A DNA stretch of 64,000 nucleotides from DATLZB01 sp035574175. GTDB lineage: Bacteria > Pseudomonadota > Alphaproteobacteria > Rhizobiales > Hyphomicrobiaceae. The notes under the pieces are model-generated. The model was not told where the DNA came from. It saw only the letters and a program-made list of their open reading frames with translations, and ran no database searches. The position numbers and the translations under genes are program-made. Below, in pieces: positions 1-9,197 of the stretch (positions are counted from its first letter, which is position 1; each line of letters begins with the position of its first letter). The stretch spans positions 7,386 through 71,385 of the forward strand of contig DATLZB010000203.1 in assembly GCA_035574175.1 (NCBI GenBank), written 5' to 3'.

Positions 1-765
1 GTCGACCATGTGCTGGCGCTGCTGCCGTTCGAGCCGGAGGTTCACGCGCGTCTCGGCGGCCCGCCCTGCACCTATGTCGGCCATCCTCTCATCGAGCGGG
101 CCGAATGGCTGGCAACCCTCGATCCCGCGCCGCTCGCCGGCCGGCTCGGCGTTGCTCCGGGCGAGCCGGTGCTGGTCGTTCTGCCCGGTAGCCGGTCTTC
201 CGAGGTCAGCCGCCTCATGGGCCCGTTCGCCGATACGGTTCGCCGCCTGGCGGCGCAGGGGCTATCACCGCGGCTTCTGCTCCCGGTCGTGCCGCACCTC
301 AAGGGTGAAGTGGCGCAGGCGGCGAGCACCTGGGCAGGCCCGGTCCACCTCATCGAGGGCGAGGCCGACAAGTTCCGCGCCTTCAAGCTGGCCCGCGCCG
401 CGCTTGCTGCCTCCGGAACCGTGACCCTCGAGCTTGGTCTTGCGCGCGTGCCGATGGTCGTCGCCTACAAGGTCGATGCCATCGCCTCGCTCGTACGCTA
501 CCTGCTCCACGTCGATACGGTGGTATTGGCCAACCTCGTGCTTGGCGAGAAGGCCATCCCCGAGTTCCTGCAGGAGAATTGCACGCCCGACGCCCTGGCC
601 GGTGCGCTGGCGCCACTGCTGCTGGACACGCCGGCACGGGCGCGCCAGCTTGAGGCCCTGGCGCGCGTGCCTGAGAAGCTCGCGCTCGCTTCCGGGACAC
701 CGAGCGAGGCAGCGGCCGAGATCGTGCTAGACTATGCGACGCGTGGACGCGCAAGAGCGGATTGA
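1..765 (+). CDS. lpxB: Lipid-A-disaccharide synthase, 3' part (truncated by window edge)
   Basis: LpxB condenses UDP-2,3-diacylglucosamine with lipid X to make the lipid A disaccharide at the inner membrane, so the organism makes LPS. The reading frame is open from base 1, and the visible 254 residues are the C-terminal two thirds of the protein. Recognisable family blocks are YVGHPL near the beginning, VLPGSRSSEV (the GSR loop of this GT-B family), and the later GTVTLE and PMVVAYK stretches that form the UDP-sugar site. The stop lies at 763-765. Upstream neighbours are outside the window. The next gene starts 193 bases downstream and is probably a separate transcription unit. Confidence 0.93.
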   Translation, partial: VDHVLALLPFEPEVHARLGGPPCTYVGHPLIERAEWLATLDPAPLAGRLGVAPGEPVLVVLPGSRSSEVSRLMGPFADTVRRLAAQGLSPRLLLPVVPHLKGEVAQAASTWAGPVHLIEGEADKFRAFKLARAALAASGTVTLELGLARVPMVVAYKVDAIASLVRYLLHVDTVVLANLVLGEKAIPEFLQENCTPDALAGALAPLLLDTPARARQLEALARVPEKLALASGTPSEAAAEIVLDYATRGRARAD

Positions 766-958
766 GCGGCCGGCCGCGGCTCGCGAGGGCGCCGGCGGTG
801 TCATGCGTCATGATCGGATTGACCCTGGCGAGCGTGAAGGCACACAACCTGCGGCTTGCGGCCTATTGCGAGGTGCCTCGGTCGCGGCCCCCTTGCCGGA
901 TACGCGCTGCAAATGAGATGCTGGCGGTCGAGAAGAACCAAACAGGAGGCCCTTTCCG

Positions 959-1507
959 ATGTCCACGACCACGGCCAGCAGCAGTCTCGGTCAGAAGGCC
1001 AAGGAGTTTTCGCTCAAAGGCGTCGACGGCAAAACCTACACGTTCGCGAGCGTGCGCGGGCCGAAGGGCACACTTGTCGCCTTTATCTGCAACCATTGCC
1101 CGTACGTGAAGGCGGTGATCGGCCGGCTGGTTGAAGAGGCTAAGGCGCTGAAGGCGTTCGGCATCAACACCATCGCCATCAACTCCAACGATCCCGAGGC
1201 CTTCCCCGAGGACTCCTTCGACAACATGAAGCTGTTTGCCGCCAAGCACGGCTTCCCCTTTCCTTACGTGTTCGACGAGACCCAGGAGGTGGCCCGCGCC
1301 TACGGCGCGTTGTGCACGCCCGATTTCTTCGGCTTCAACGCTAAGGACGAGCTCGCCTACCGGGGCCGTCTCGACGCCTCGCGCAAGGAGCTCGTTCCCA
1401 ACGCCAGGCGCGATCTCTACGAGGCAATGAAAGCCATCGCCGAGACCGGCAAGGGCCCCGCTGAGCAGTTCCCCTCGGTGGGCTGCTCAATCAAGTGGCG
1501 GGAGTGA
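959..1507 (+). CDS. Thioredoxin-fold (AhpC/TSA-redoxin type) protein
   Basis: This 182-residue soluble protein has the redoxin fold. The redox centre is CNHC at residues 44-47, followed by PYVK, which is the typical signature of a bacterial family annotated as thioredoxin family or redoxin-domain proteins. There is no signal peptide, so it is probably cytoplasmic. An AGGAGG Shine-Dalgarno sequence lies about ten bases before the ATG and fixes the start. A later Cys occurs in the VGCSIKW stretch near the C-terminus. The redox partner and substrate cannot be read from sequence. It lies between lpxB and a DUF1330 gene, without an obvious functional link. Confidence 0.85.
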   Translation: MSTTTASSSLGQKAKEFSLKGVDGKTYTFASVRGPKGTLVAFICNHCPYVKAVIGRLVEEAKALKAFGINTIAINSNDPEAFPEDSFDNMKLFAAKHGFPFPYVFDETQEVARAYGALCTPDFFGFNAKDELAYRGRLDASRKELVPNARRDLYEAMKAIAETGKGPAEQFPSVGCSIKWRE

Positions 1508-1548
1508 CGGGCAGTATCCGGCTGCATCGCCGATGAGGGAGGTTTGTG

Positions 1549-1842
1549 ATGCCCAAGGCCTATTGGATTGCCGTCTATCGGTCGATATCCAAGCCCGCAG
1601 CCGTGGCCGAGTATGCCAGGCTCGCAGGGCCCGCCATCGCCGCGGCCGGCGGGCGGTTCCTGGCCCGCGGCCTGCCTGCGATCGTTTACGAGAATGGGGT
1701 GAAGGAGCGTACGGTTCTCATCGAGTTCGACAGCGTGGACAAGGCGAAGGCTGCCCATGACAGCCCTGCCTATCAGGCCGCTCTTGAGGCGCTGGGCGAC
1801 GGTGCCGACCGCGAGATCCGCATTATCGAGGGCGTGGCGTGA
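1549..1842 (+). CDS. DUF1330 domain protein
   Basis: A 97-residue protein matching the DUF1330 family, a small dimeric alpha/beta-barrel (ferredoxin-like) fold. Recognisable features are the N-terminal KAYWIAVY strand, the central LIEFDSVDKAKAAHDS segment and the C-terminal IRIIEG. No catalytic function is established for the family. The ATG at 1549 is preferred over the in-frame GTG immediately before it because the GAGGGAGG ribosome binding site at 1535-1542 is better spaced from the ATG. It ends 49 bases before dnaE on the same strand and may be cotranscribed with it. Confidence 0.82.
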   Translation: MPKAYWIAVYRSISKPAAVAEYARLAGPAIAAAGGRFLARGLPAIVYENGVKERTVLIEFDSVDKAKAAHDSPAYQAALEALGDGADREIRIIEGVA

Positions 1843-1891
1843 AGGAGATCCCCTTCGCATCGCCCCCTTCGCCCGCGCTACACTGGCGCCC

Positions 1892-4800
1892 ATGAACATC
1901 TCGATTCGCTCGCCAAGCCGAGCCGCGCAGGCGCGCACCGCCCCGCGGCGCGCCCCGCTTTTCATCCACCTCAAGGTCCATTCGGCCTATTCGCTGCTGG
2001 AAGGCGCGCTGCCCATCGGCCGTCTTGCCAAGCTTGCCGCGGAGCTGGGCTTTCCGGCGATCGGCCTTACCGACACCAACAACCTGTTCGGCGTGCTCGA
2101 GTTCTCCGAGAAGATGGCGCAGGCCGGCATCCAGCCGATCGCCGGGCTCGCGCTGGCGCTCGATCTGGAGGATCGCAGCCAGCCTGTCGCCGCCGGCGGC
2201 GCCCCCGCGCCGCGAACAGCGCGCAACCGCGACGGTGCGCTCGCCCTCTTCGCCATGAACGAGGCGGGCTATTTGAACCTCATGCAGCTCGTCAGCCGAG
2301 CCCACTTGGGTTCGAGCGATGCGGAGGGCCCTCACGTCAAGTTGGCCGATCTAAAGGCACGGGCTGAGGGTCTCATCGCGCTCACCGGCGGACCGGAGGG
2401 CCCCATTGACCGAGCCCTCGCCGACGGCCAGGTGGAGCTTGCGCGGACCCGGCTGCTCGCCCTCAACGACATCTTCGCCGACCGCCTCTACGTCGAAATC
2501 CAGCGCCACGGCCTGGCCAGCGAGGCCCTGGTCGAGCCCCGGCTCATCGCCCTCGCCTACGACCTCGAGCTGCCCCTCGTTGCCACCAACGAGGCCTACT
2601 TCGCCACCGCCGAGGACTATGAGGCGCACGATGCGCTGCTCTGCATTGCCGAGGGCAGCTATCTCGTCGACGATAACCGGCGGCGGCTGTCGCCCGAGCA
2701 TTACCTCAAGCGCGCCGAGGACATGGCGCGGCTGTTCGCGGACCTTCCCGAGGCGCTCGACAATACGGTGGAGATCGCCAAGCGCTGCGCCTTCCGTCCC
2801 AAAGGGCGCAAGCCGATCCTGCCCAACTACGTGCAGCTGAAGGACGGCGCCACGCCCGAGGAGCGGCTCGCCGCGGAGGCCGCCGAGCTGCGCCGACAGG
2901 CGGAGCAGGGGCTGGCCCAGCGTCTGGCAGCGAGCCCGCTCGCCCCCGGCTTCACGCGCGCCGACTACGAAGAGCGATTGGCCTTCGAACTTGACATCAT
3001 CACCCGCATGAAGTTCCCCGGCTACTTCCTGATCGTCGCGGACTTCATCAAGTGGGCCAAGGCGCAGGACATTCCGGTGGGGCCGGGGCGCGGCTCCGGT
3101 GCCGGCTCGCTGGTCGCCTGGGCCCTCACCATCACCGACCTCGACCCGCTCCGCTTCGGGCTGCTGTTCGAGCGGTTCCTCAACCCCGAGCGCATTTCGA
3201 TGCCGGACTTCGACATCGACTTCTGCCAGAACCGGCGCGACGAGGTGATCCGCTACGTGCAGGCCAAGTATGGCCACGACCGCGTCGCCCAGATCATCAC
3301 GCACGGCACCTTGCAGGCCCGCGCCGTGCTGCGCGACGTGGGCCGCGTGCTGCAGATTCCCTACGGACAGGTCGACCGGTTGGCCAAGCTCATCCCCGCC
3401 AACCCGGCGAACCCGGTAACGCTCAAGCAGGCGATTGCGGGCGAGCCCAAGCTGCAGCAGGCGCGCGCGGAGGACGAGGCCGTCGCCCGCCTGCTCGAGA
3501 TCGCCGAGAAGCTCGAGGGCCTCTACCGCCACGCCTCGACCCACGCCGCCGGCCTCGTCATCGGCGACCGGCCGCTCGTCGAGCTGGTGCCCCTCTACCG
3601 CGACCCCAAGTCGGACATGCCGGTCACCCAGTTCAACTGGAAAATGGTCGAGGCGGCCGGGCTCGTGAAGTTCGACTTCCTCGGCCTCAAGACGCTGACC
3701 GTGCTGAAGAAGGCGGTGGAGCTCGTGCGCCGCGGCCGCGGCATCGACGTCGATTTGTCCAAGGTGCCGCTCGACGACAAGAACACCTACGAGCTGCTGG
3801 CCCGGGCCGATACGGTCGGCGTGTTCCAGCTCGAAGGCTCGGGCGTGCGCGAGTTCCTAAAGCGGCTCAAGCCGGACCGCTTCGAGGACATCATGGCCAT
3901 GACCGCCCTCTACCGGCCGGGGCCGATGGACAACATTCCGACCTACATCAACCGCAAGCACGGCGAGGAGCCGATCGAATACCTGCACCCGCTGCTCGAG
4001 CCGATCCTGAAGGAGACCTACGGCGTCATCATCTACCAAGAGCAGGTGCTCAAGATCGCCCAGGTCATGGCCGGCTACACCCTCGGCCAAGCCGACATCC
4101 TGCGCAAGGCCATGGGCAAGAAGGACAAGGCGATCATGGCCCGCCAGCAGGCGGAGTTCGTCGCCGGTGCGGTCAGGAACGGCGTGAAGAAGGAAGAGGC
4201 CGCCCACATCTTCGAGCTGGTCGACAAGTTCGCCGGCTACGGCTTCAACAAGGCGCACACGGCCGCCTACGCGCATGTCGCCTACTATACCGCCTACATG
4301 AAGGCCAACTTCCGCGAGGAGTTCCTGGCCGCCTCGATGACCCTCGACATGGCCAACACCGACAAGCTCGCCATGTTCGCGGCCGAGGCGGCGCGGTCGG
4401 GCATCGAGGTCAAGCCGCCTTCGGTCAACGCATCCGCCATCGAGTTCGCGGTCGAGCCCGGCACCGCGCACAAGCCCGGCGCCATCCGCTATTCGCTCGC
4501 CGCGCTCAAGAATATCGGGGAATCCGCGGTGGCCGCCATGGTGGCGGAACGGGAGGCCAATGGCCGCTTCACCGACGTCGCCGACTTCGCGCGCCGCCTC
4601 AACACCCGCGCCGTCAACAAGCGGGCGATCGAGACTCTGGCCGCCGCCGGCGCCTTCGACGACCTCGGCGTCGACCGTTCGGTCATGTACGCCAATGCGG
4701 ATGCCGTGATCGCCTTTGCCAACCGTCTCGCCGAAGACGCGGCGGCAGGCACCACCGACCTGTTCGCGACCGTCAACGGCAACGGGCTGCCGCCGCCCAT

Positions 4801-5473
4801 CGACCTGCGCCCGGTCGCTCCCTGGACGCCCATGGAGCGTCTCGAAAAGGAGTTCGAGTCGATCGGCTTCTACCTGTCCGGCCATCCGCTCGATGCCTAC
4901 GAGAGCGTCCTCGGCGCGCTCGCCGTCATGCGGCGGAGCGACTTCGAAGCCGAGGCGGAACGGGCCGGCGCCTCGGGACGCCTCGCCGCTGTCGTCTCCG
5001 CCGTGCGCGAGCGCAAATCGCAGAAGGGCAACAAGTTCGCCTTCGCCATGTTCTCCGACGGCGAAGGTCAGTTCGAGGCGGTGGTTTTCTCCGACACGCT
5101 CTCCGCCTGCCGATCGCTGCTCGAACCGGGGACTCCGGTCTTGCTCAGCGTCGCCGCGGAGCGGGACGGGGAGTCGATGAAAATGCGCATCGAGGGGATC
5201 GAGGCGCTGGACAAGGCAGCCGCCACCCTGCAGCGGGGCGTCAAGATCAGGCTCGACGCGGCGGTGCTTCAGAACGGGTCGAGCGGGCAGGTGCTCGAGG
5301 CGCTGCGCGCACAGCTCAAGCCGGGCGGCAAGAGCGAGGTGCGCCTGGTGCTGGCCCTCCCAGAAGCGGGTCGCGAGGTCGAGATCGCCTTGCCGAGAAC
5401 CTTCGATCTCTCCCCCATGCAGCGCGGCCAGATTTCAGTTTTGCCTGGAGTGATGGAGCTGGCCGAGCTTTAG
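1892..5473 (+). CDS. dnaE: DNA polymerase III alpha subunit
   Basis: This is the replicative polymerase subunit, 1193 residues, close to the usual length for DnaE1. The N-terminal PHP domain starts around residue 25 (HLKVHSAYSLLEG); the first position of the usual metal-binding HxH pair is Lys, so the PHP site is probably inactive, as in E. coli. The palm catalytic aspartates are visible in PDFDID (D439 and D441) and in KFDFLGLKT (D595). A C-terminal OB-fold region (KGNKFAFAMFSDGEGQFE) follows. The frame is open upstream to 1757, but the ATG at 1892 gives the expected N-terminus; no strong ribosome binding site precedes it. The last four bases overlap the end of the convergent GntR gene. Confidence 0.97.
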   Translation: MNISIRSPSRAAQARTAPRRAPLFIHLKVHSAYSLLEGALPIGRLAKLAAELGFPAIGLTDTNNLFGVLEFSEKMAQAGIQPIAGLALALDLEDRSQPVAAGGAPAPRTARNRDGALALFAMNEAGYLNLMQLVSRAHLGSSDAEGPHVKLADLKARAEGLIALTGGPEGPIDRALADGQVELARTRLLALNDIFADRLYVEIQRHGLASEALVEPRLIALAYDLELPLVATNEAYFATAEDYEAHDALLCIAEGSYLVDDNRRRLSPEHYLKRAEDMARLFADLPEALDNTVEIAKRCAFRPKGRKPILPNYVQLKDGATPEERLAAEAAELRRQAEQGLAQRLAASPLAPGFTRADYEERLAFELDIITRMKFPGYFLIVADFIKWAKAQDIPVGPGRGSGAGSLVAWALTITDLDPLRFGLLFERFLNPERISMPDFDIDFCQNRRDEVIRYVQAKYGHDRVAQIITHGTLQARAVLRDVGRVLQIPYGQVDRLAKLIPANPANPVTLKQAIAGEPKLQQARAEDEAVARLLEIAEKLEGLYRHASTHAAGLVIGDRPLVELVPLYRDPKSDMPVTQFNWKMVEAAGLVKFDFLGLKTLTVLKKAVELVRRGRGIDVDLSKVPLDDKNTYELLARADTVGVFQLEGSGVREFLKRLKPDRFEDIMAMTALYRPGPMDNIPTYINRKHGEEPIEYLHPLLEPILKETYGVIIYQEQVLKIAQVMAGYTLGQADILRKAMGKKDKAIMARQQAEFVAGAVRNGVKKEEAAHIFELVDKFAGYGFNKAHTAAYAHVAYYTAYMKANFREEFLAASMTLDMANTDKLAMFAAEAARSGIEVKPPSVNASAIEFAVEPGTAHKPGAIRYSLAALKNIGESAVAAMVAEREANGRFTDVADFARRLNTRAVNKRAIETLAAAGAFDDLGVDRSVMYANADAVIAFANRLAEDAAAGTTDLFATVNGNGLPPPIDLRPVAPWTPMERLEKEFESIGFYLSGHPLDAYESVLGALAVMRRSDFEAEAERAGASGRLAAVVSAVRERKSQKGNKFAFAMFSDGEGQFEAVVFSDTLSACRSLLEPGTPVLLSVAAERDGESMKMRIEGIEALDKAAATLQRGVKIRLDAAVLQNGSSGQVLEALRAQLKPGGKSEVRLVLALPEAGREVEIALPRTFDLSPMQRGQISVLPGVMELAEL

Positions 5474-6243
5474 GGCATGCGCGCTAGGCTTGCCGCTTCA
5501 TGCTTACGCTTGCGGCCGCTGTCCCCCGTCTGGACGAAGTAGTGACGGTCCATGAGGTGGCAATGGGCAACCCGCCACTGTATCGGACGGCCGTCTATCA
5601 GGTGAACAAGGCGGTCGAGACGGAGCAGCGCCGCGCCCGGCGGGACCGCCAGCGCATCGGCGGCGTCATGGTCGGCCTTCGCGATGGTGATTTTCTCCTC
5701 GGCGCCGCCGAGCAGAAGGCCGAACTGCTGAGCGAGCGCCGACAGCTTGACCGGCGGATCGCTCTGGCGTTCGAGGCCTGGAAAGCGCGCGGCAGGCATC
5801 ACGATATCCTCGAGCAGGAAGGGCCGCCGGCCGGCGGAACGGATGCGGCGGATGCGCAGAACCCGGCACGGCAGGTCGAGTCCGAGCCGTGCCCGCTCCA
5901 CCTCGCTTGCCGCCTCTGCACGCATGTGATGGTGGCTCACTTCGCAAGCGGCGGGCCGGTTGTCGGGTCCGCGCAGGTGGCCGAAGCGGCGGAGCGTCTC
6001 GGTCTGCGTCAGGTCGTTGACAAAGGTGCCGCGGCCCTGGCGGCGGGTCACGAGCTGATCCATCTCCAGTTCGCCCAGCGCCTTTCGCACCGTGCCCTGA
6101 CTCACCTGCAATTGCCGGGACAACTCGACCTCGTTGGGAAGCATGGCGCCCGCCTGCCACTCACCCCGCACGATCCGATCGGCCAGGGCATCGCGCACTT
6201 GCAGATAGAGGGGCCTCGTCGAAAACTGCACCGCGATTGCCAT
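5470..6243 (-). CDS. GntR-family transcriptional regulator with UTRA domain (HutC subfamily)
   Basis: A 257-residue regulator. Residues about 10-75 form the GntR winged helix-turn-helix (PLYLQVRDALADRI, LSRQLQVSQGTVRKAL, RQGRGTFV). Residues about 95-240 form a UTRA ligand-binding domain with the conserved PFLLEDIVMPA and RLDRLVHLIDGRPI stretches. HutC-type regulators bind small effectors such as histidine-catabolism intermediates or sugar phosphates; the effector here is unknown. No catabolic operon sits next to it. The only nearby sites are in the AT-richer 367-base gap at its 5' side, so it may regulate itself or a distant target. It converges on dnaE with a four-base overlap. Confidence 0.9.
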   Translation of the reverse strand: MAIAVQFSTRPLYLQVRDALADRIVRGEWQAGAMLPNEVELSRQLQVSQGTVRKALGELEMDQLVTRRQGRGTFVNDLTQTETLRRFGHLRGPDNRPAACEVSHHHMRAEAASEVERARLGLDLPCRVLRIRRIRSAGRRPFLLEDIVMPAARFPGLERQSDPPVKLSALAQQFGLLLGGAEEKITIAKADHDAADALAVPPGAALLRLDRLVHLIDGRPIQWRVAHCHLMDRHYFVQTGDSGRKRKHEAASLARMP

Positions 6244-6309
6244 GGGTCAATCTCCGAACGGTTTGGGCTGAAGAGAGAGAATCTTCAATAAATGCCAGAT
6301 CGCAAGCAT

Positions 6310-6339
6310 AAGATACTACACTTAAGCATATTGATGCAA
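6310..6339 (-). promoter_or_regulatory. Candidate sigma-70-like promoter for gntR
   Basis: On the minus strand TTGCAT (6334-6339) is followed after 18 bases by TATCTT (6310-6315), about 65 bases upstream of the gntR start. Matches to the consensus are partial. The two AAGCATA direct repeats overlap or flank these elements, which would fit autoregulation. Confidence 0.3.
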
Positions 6340-6452
6340 TGCAAACGATCCTGGGATCCACAAGCCGATCGCCCCGCTAACGACGGAAATTCGCCAAAAA
6401 GGGCTGGCCCGCCATTCCGTCACTCATACGTTCGTCATTCATAAAAAATTTG

Positions 6453-6472
6453 CGCATATGTAGGATTATGCG
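6453..6472. promoter_or_regulatory. Inverted repeat, possible operator
   Basis: CGCATA and TATGCG form a perfect six-base dyad with an eight-base spacer. The dyad layout is compatible with binding by a dimeric regulator such as the neighbouring GntR protein, but it does not match a family operator closely. Confidence 0.3.
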
Positions 6473-6492
6473 TAGGCAAATGCTTCAAACGT

Positions 6493-6511
6493 GAGGGAAA
6501 GCTCTTCCCTC
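6493..6511. terminator. Hairpin, possible terminator of the leftward pyrC run
   Basis: GAGGGAA and TTCCCTC pair perfectly around the five-base loop AGCTC. It lies about 100 bases past the stop of the last gene of the leftward pyrC run. No clear uridine tract follows, so intrinsic termination is uncertain. Confidence 0.35.
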
Positions 6512-6610
6512 GAGCAAGTTGTCGCGGCCGGCCGCTCTGGCCGCAGCTGCTCCCCGCTCTCCCCCGATAGCCGGTGGGAGCGGTCGGCCGCGACGCCTTA
6601 TCCGATGCCA

Positions 6611-7120
6611 TCAGATCCTGCGGCTATCGTAGGCCCAGTGCAGCAAGGCCTGGCGCTGGCGACGGCGGCAGGCGAGGTCGCCTGGCGCGCAGGCGCGCTC
6701 GATCTGACGCACGTGGCGGCGCATCGCCTTCCAGCGCCGGATCTGGCGGGCGTCCTCCTCCGGCATGCGCCGGCCCATCGTGTAGCGGCAGTACCATTGG
6801 AACCATCCGCGCGGATCATCGGGATGGATCCATCCCTTCCTGCGCCACTCCGACAGTGGTTCGCTGGCGTCGACGCCGAAATAGTTGAGCGAACAATCAC
6901 GGCCTCCGGTTGCCAGCTTGGCGCGGGCGAACCAGCTTGCCGGAAACTCTTCGCGGCAGTCGGTCATGTACTTGCCGCAGAACACGCCGAGGCGGAGCAT
7001 TTCCTTGGGCGTCAGCTCGGGACGGAACGCCGGATCGAAATTGCGGCCGATGGGCTCGGTGAGCACGTAGCGATATCCGCTCTGCATCCGATCGTTGACG
7101 ATGACGATCTTCGGCCTCAC
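6611..7120 (-). CDS. Conserved hypothetical protein
   Basis: A 169-residue soluble protein without signal peptide or membrane segment. I do not recognise an assigned domain. It is rich in Trp, Arg and charged residues, with a striking segment WFQWYCRYTMGRRM (about residues 105-118) and an Arg-rich C-terminal half. It has five or six Cys spread through the chain (for example near FCGKYMTDC and ACAPGDLAC). The GTG start overlaps the TGA stop of the quinone oxidoreductase gene by four bases (GTGA), so translation is probably coupled. The codon usage and the overlap support it as a real gene. Confidence 0.7.
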   Translation of the reverse strand: MRPKIVIVNDRMQSGYRYVLTEPIGRNFDPAFRPELTPKEMLRLGVFCGKYMTDCREEFPASWFARAKLATGGRDCSLNYFGVDASEPLSEWRRKGWIHPDDPRGWFQWYCRYTMGRRMPEEDARQIRRWKAMRRHVRQIERACAPGDLACRRRQRQALLHWAYDSRRI

Positions 7121-8124
7121 CGCGCCTGCTCCCGATCCCGTGGCGAGAGCACGAGACGGCCTTGCGCCTTTCGGTCGGCGATGAGCTGCAAGGCCGTTGC
7201 GAAATCTTCGAGCGGCAGCGTGGTCGTCGCGGGAGGCTTCACGCTGCCGTCCGCCAGCCAGTCATGGATTTCGCCGTAGCACCGGCGGACGATGTCGGGC
7301 CGGCGCTTGTGATAGTCGCTGATCTGGATGCCGCTCACCTCAATGTTCTTTACGAGCAGGTAGTTGGCGGCGACCGTGGGGATGCGGCCCGCGGCAAAGC
7401 CCATCACGACCAGGCGGCCGCGCCAAGCCAGCGCGCGGATCGCGGCATCGAAGACGTCGCCGCCCAGCGCATCGAGGATGACGTCCGCGCCGCGACCGTC
7501 GGTTTGCGCCCACACCTGCTCGCGTAGGGTCTCGCGCAGGTCGGCTCGCGAAACATCGACCATGCCGTCCGCGCCGGCGGCGCTGAGGGCCGCAAACTTG
7601 TCGGCCGACGACACGCCGGCGAGCACTTTGGCGCCCATTGCCTTGGCGAGCTGCACGGCCGCGCTGCCGACGCCGCCGCTGGCGCCGAGCACGAGCACCG
7701 TCTCCCCGGCCGCGATGCGGGCCCGGTCGCGCAGCGCTACCCAAGCCGTGTCGTAGGTGAGCGACATGGCCGCCGCGTGAGCGAGCGAGAGGGCATCGGG
7801 CAGCCGGTAGCAGAGGGCGGCATCGACCGCGACCAGCTCGGCAAAACCGCCCTGCCACGCCATGGCGAGTACGCGGTCGCCGGCCTGCAGGTCTTTGACC
7901 CCGGCGCCCACCGCGCGCACGATGCCGGCCGGGCTCCTACCGGGGGTGAAGGGCAGTTTGGGGCGCACCTGGTACTTGCCGGCGATGGTGAGCAGGTCGG
8001 CGAAATTGACCGGCGCGGCATGGATTTCGACCAGCGCCTCGCCCGTGCCCGCCACCGGCTCCGGCACCTCCTCCAGCGCCGCATTGGCGATCGGTCCGAA
8101 CTCGCGCACGATCACGGCTCGCAT
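7117..8124 (-). CDS. NADPH:quinone oxidoreductase-type MDR dehydrogenase
   Basis: A 335-residue member of the medium-chain dehydrogenase/reductase superfamily, quinone oxidoreductase branch. The N-terminal GroES-like domain contains PVNFADLLTIAGKY and GRSPAGIV. The Rossmann nucleotide-binding domain has the glycine motif VLGASGGVGSAAVQLAK around residues 145-160. The structural zinc cysteine cluster of alcohol dehydrogenases is absent, as expected for zinc-independent quinone or enone reductases. The substrate is not predictable. It lies 26 bases after pyrC and overlaps the following hypothetical gene, so the three genes probably form one leftward operon. Confidence 0.88.
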   Translation of the reverse strand: MRAVIVREFGPIANAALEEVPEPVAGTGEALVEIHAAPVNFADLLTIAGKYQVRPKLPFTPGRSPAGIVRAVGAGVKDLQAGDRVLAMAWQGGFAELVAVDAALCYRLPDALSLAHAAAMSLTYDTAWVALRDRARIAAGETVLVLGASGGVGSAAVQLAKAMGAKVLAGVSSADKFAALSAAGADGMVDVSRADLRETLREQVWAQTDGRGADVILDALGGDVFDAAIRALAWRGRLVVMGFAAGRIPTVAANYLLVKNIEVSGIQISDYHKRRPDIVRRCYGEIHDWLADGSVKPPATTTLPLEDFATALQLIADRKAQGRLVLSPRDREQAR

Positions 8125-8150
8125 GTGTCGAGCTTCCTTGGTTCAGCCCC

Positions 8151-9197
8151 TCACGTCTCGACCACGCGCCAGGTGATCGTTTCGCCGCCCCGGTACACGG
8201 CCACCCGCTGCTCCGGCCCGTCGACGACCACTTCCTCCGGCGCGGTCCAGGGCGAGCGTTCGAGGGTGATGGTGTCCACGTTGGGGGCCAGCCCGTAATG
8301 CGCCGGGCCGTTGAGTGCGGCGAAGGCTTCGAGCTTGTCGAGTCGGCCCTCCTCCTCGAACACGCGAGCATAGGTTTCGATGGCCACCGGCGCGCTGAAG
8401 ACGCCGGCCGCGCCGACCGCGGCGAGCTTGCGCGAGACGGGATGCGGCGCCGAGTCGGTGCCGAGGAAGAAGGCGGGATGACCGGACGTCGCCGCGCTGC
8501 GCAGCGCGGCGCGGTCGGCGTGCGTCTTGACCACCGGCATGCAGTACATGTGCGGTCGGTTGCCCGAGCCGAGCCATTCTGTGCGCGTGAGCTCAAGGTG
8601 ATGCGCGGTGATGGTGGCGCCAACCTGAGGCGACGCGGCGAGCACGTAGTCGACGCCAATCTTGGAGGACACGTGCTCGAGCACGATTTTGAGGCCCGGG
8701 AACGCCTTGGCGATCGGCACCAGACGCCGCTCGATGAATACCGCCTCGCGGTCGAACACATCGACCGCGGGATCGGCATCTTCCCCGTGGACGAGCAGGC
8801 GCATGCCGATCTTCTCCATCCGCGCCAGCACCGGCGCGATCCGTTTGTAGTCGGTGACGCCGTGCGCGGAGTTGCTGGTGGCGTGCGCGGGATAGAGCTT
8901 GACCGCCGCGAATACGCCCTCGCAAAACCCGCGCTCGACATCGTCGGGGTCGGTGTCGTCGGTAAGATAGCAGGTGATGAGCGGCTTGAAGCGCAAGCCC
9001 TTGGGCAGCGCCGCCAGCACCCGTGCCCGATAGGCGATCCCGTCCGCCGTGGTGCGGACTGGCGGTACCAGGTTCGGCATCAGGATGGCACGCCCGAAGC
9101 GCCGCGCCGTGAACGGCAGGCACGCCTTCAGCATGGCGCCGTCACGCACGTGCACGTGCCAGTCGTCGGGCCGGCGAATGGTCAGCCGCTCGGTCAT
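8151..9197 (-). CDS. pyrC: Dihydroorotase, class II (E. coli PyrC type)
   Basis: It catalyses the reversible cyclisation of carbamoyl aspartate to dihydroorotate in pyrimidine synthesis. The 348 residues match the usual length of the E. coli-type enzyme. Metal and active-site motifs are visible: DDWHVHVRDG near the N-terminus (HxH), AVKLYPAHATSNSAHG with the Lys that is carboxylated to bridge two zincs, LVHGED, EHVSS, and GTDSAPH with the catalytic Asp. It is the first gene of a leftward run with the quinone oxidoreductase and the hypothetical gene. It is divergent from the TTT receptor gene. Confidence 0.96.
   Translation of the reverse strand: MTERLTIRRPDDWHVHVRDGAMLKACLPFTARRFGRAILMPNLVPPVRTTADGIAYRARVLAALPKGLRFKPLITCYLTDDTDPDDVERGFCEGVFAAVKLYPAHATSNSAHGVTDYKRIAPVLARMEKIGMRLLVHGEDADPAVDVFDREAVFIERRLVPIAKAFPGLKIVLEHVSSKIGVDYVLAASPQVGATITAHHLELTRTEWLGSGNRPHMYCMPVVKTHADRAALRSAATSGHPAFFLGTDSAPHPVSRKLAAVGAAGVFSAPVAIETYARVFEEEGRLDKLEAFAALNGPAHYGLAPNVDTITLERSPWTAPEEVVVDGPEQRVAVYRGGETITWRVVET

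Larger units (their letters stand above)
6244..6610. other. Intergenic gap, AT-richer, with candidate regulatory sites
   Basis: No credible gene is seen in these 367 bases. The stretch from about 6280 to 6480 is clearly richer in A and T than its surroundings. It holds two AAGCATA copies 21 bases apart (6303-6309 and 6324-6330), a six-base inverted repeat CGCATA/TATGCG (6453-6472) and a seven-base-stem hairpin (6493-6511). It separates the leftward gntR from the leftward pyrC run, so it should contain the gntR promoter and the end of the upstream transcript. Confidence 0.6.

Noticed and set aside
3052..5487. 811-codon open frame on the plus strand
   Set aside because: It is a shadow of dnaE in another frame, with Arg/Gly/Pro-rich composition and no protein-like motifs.
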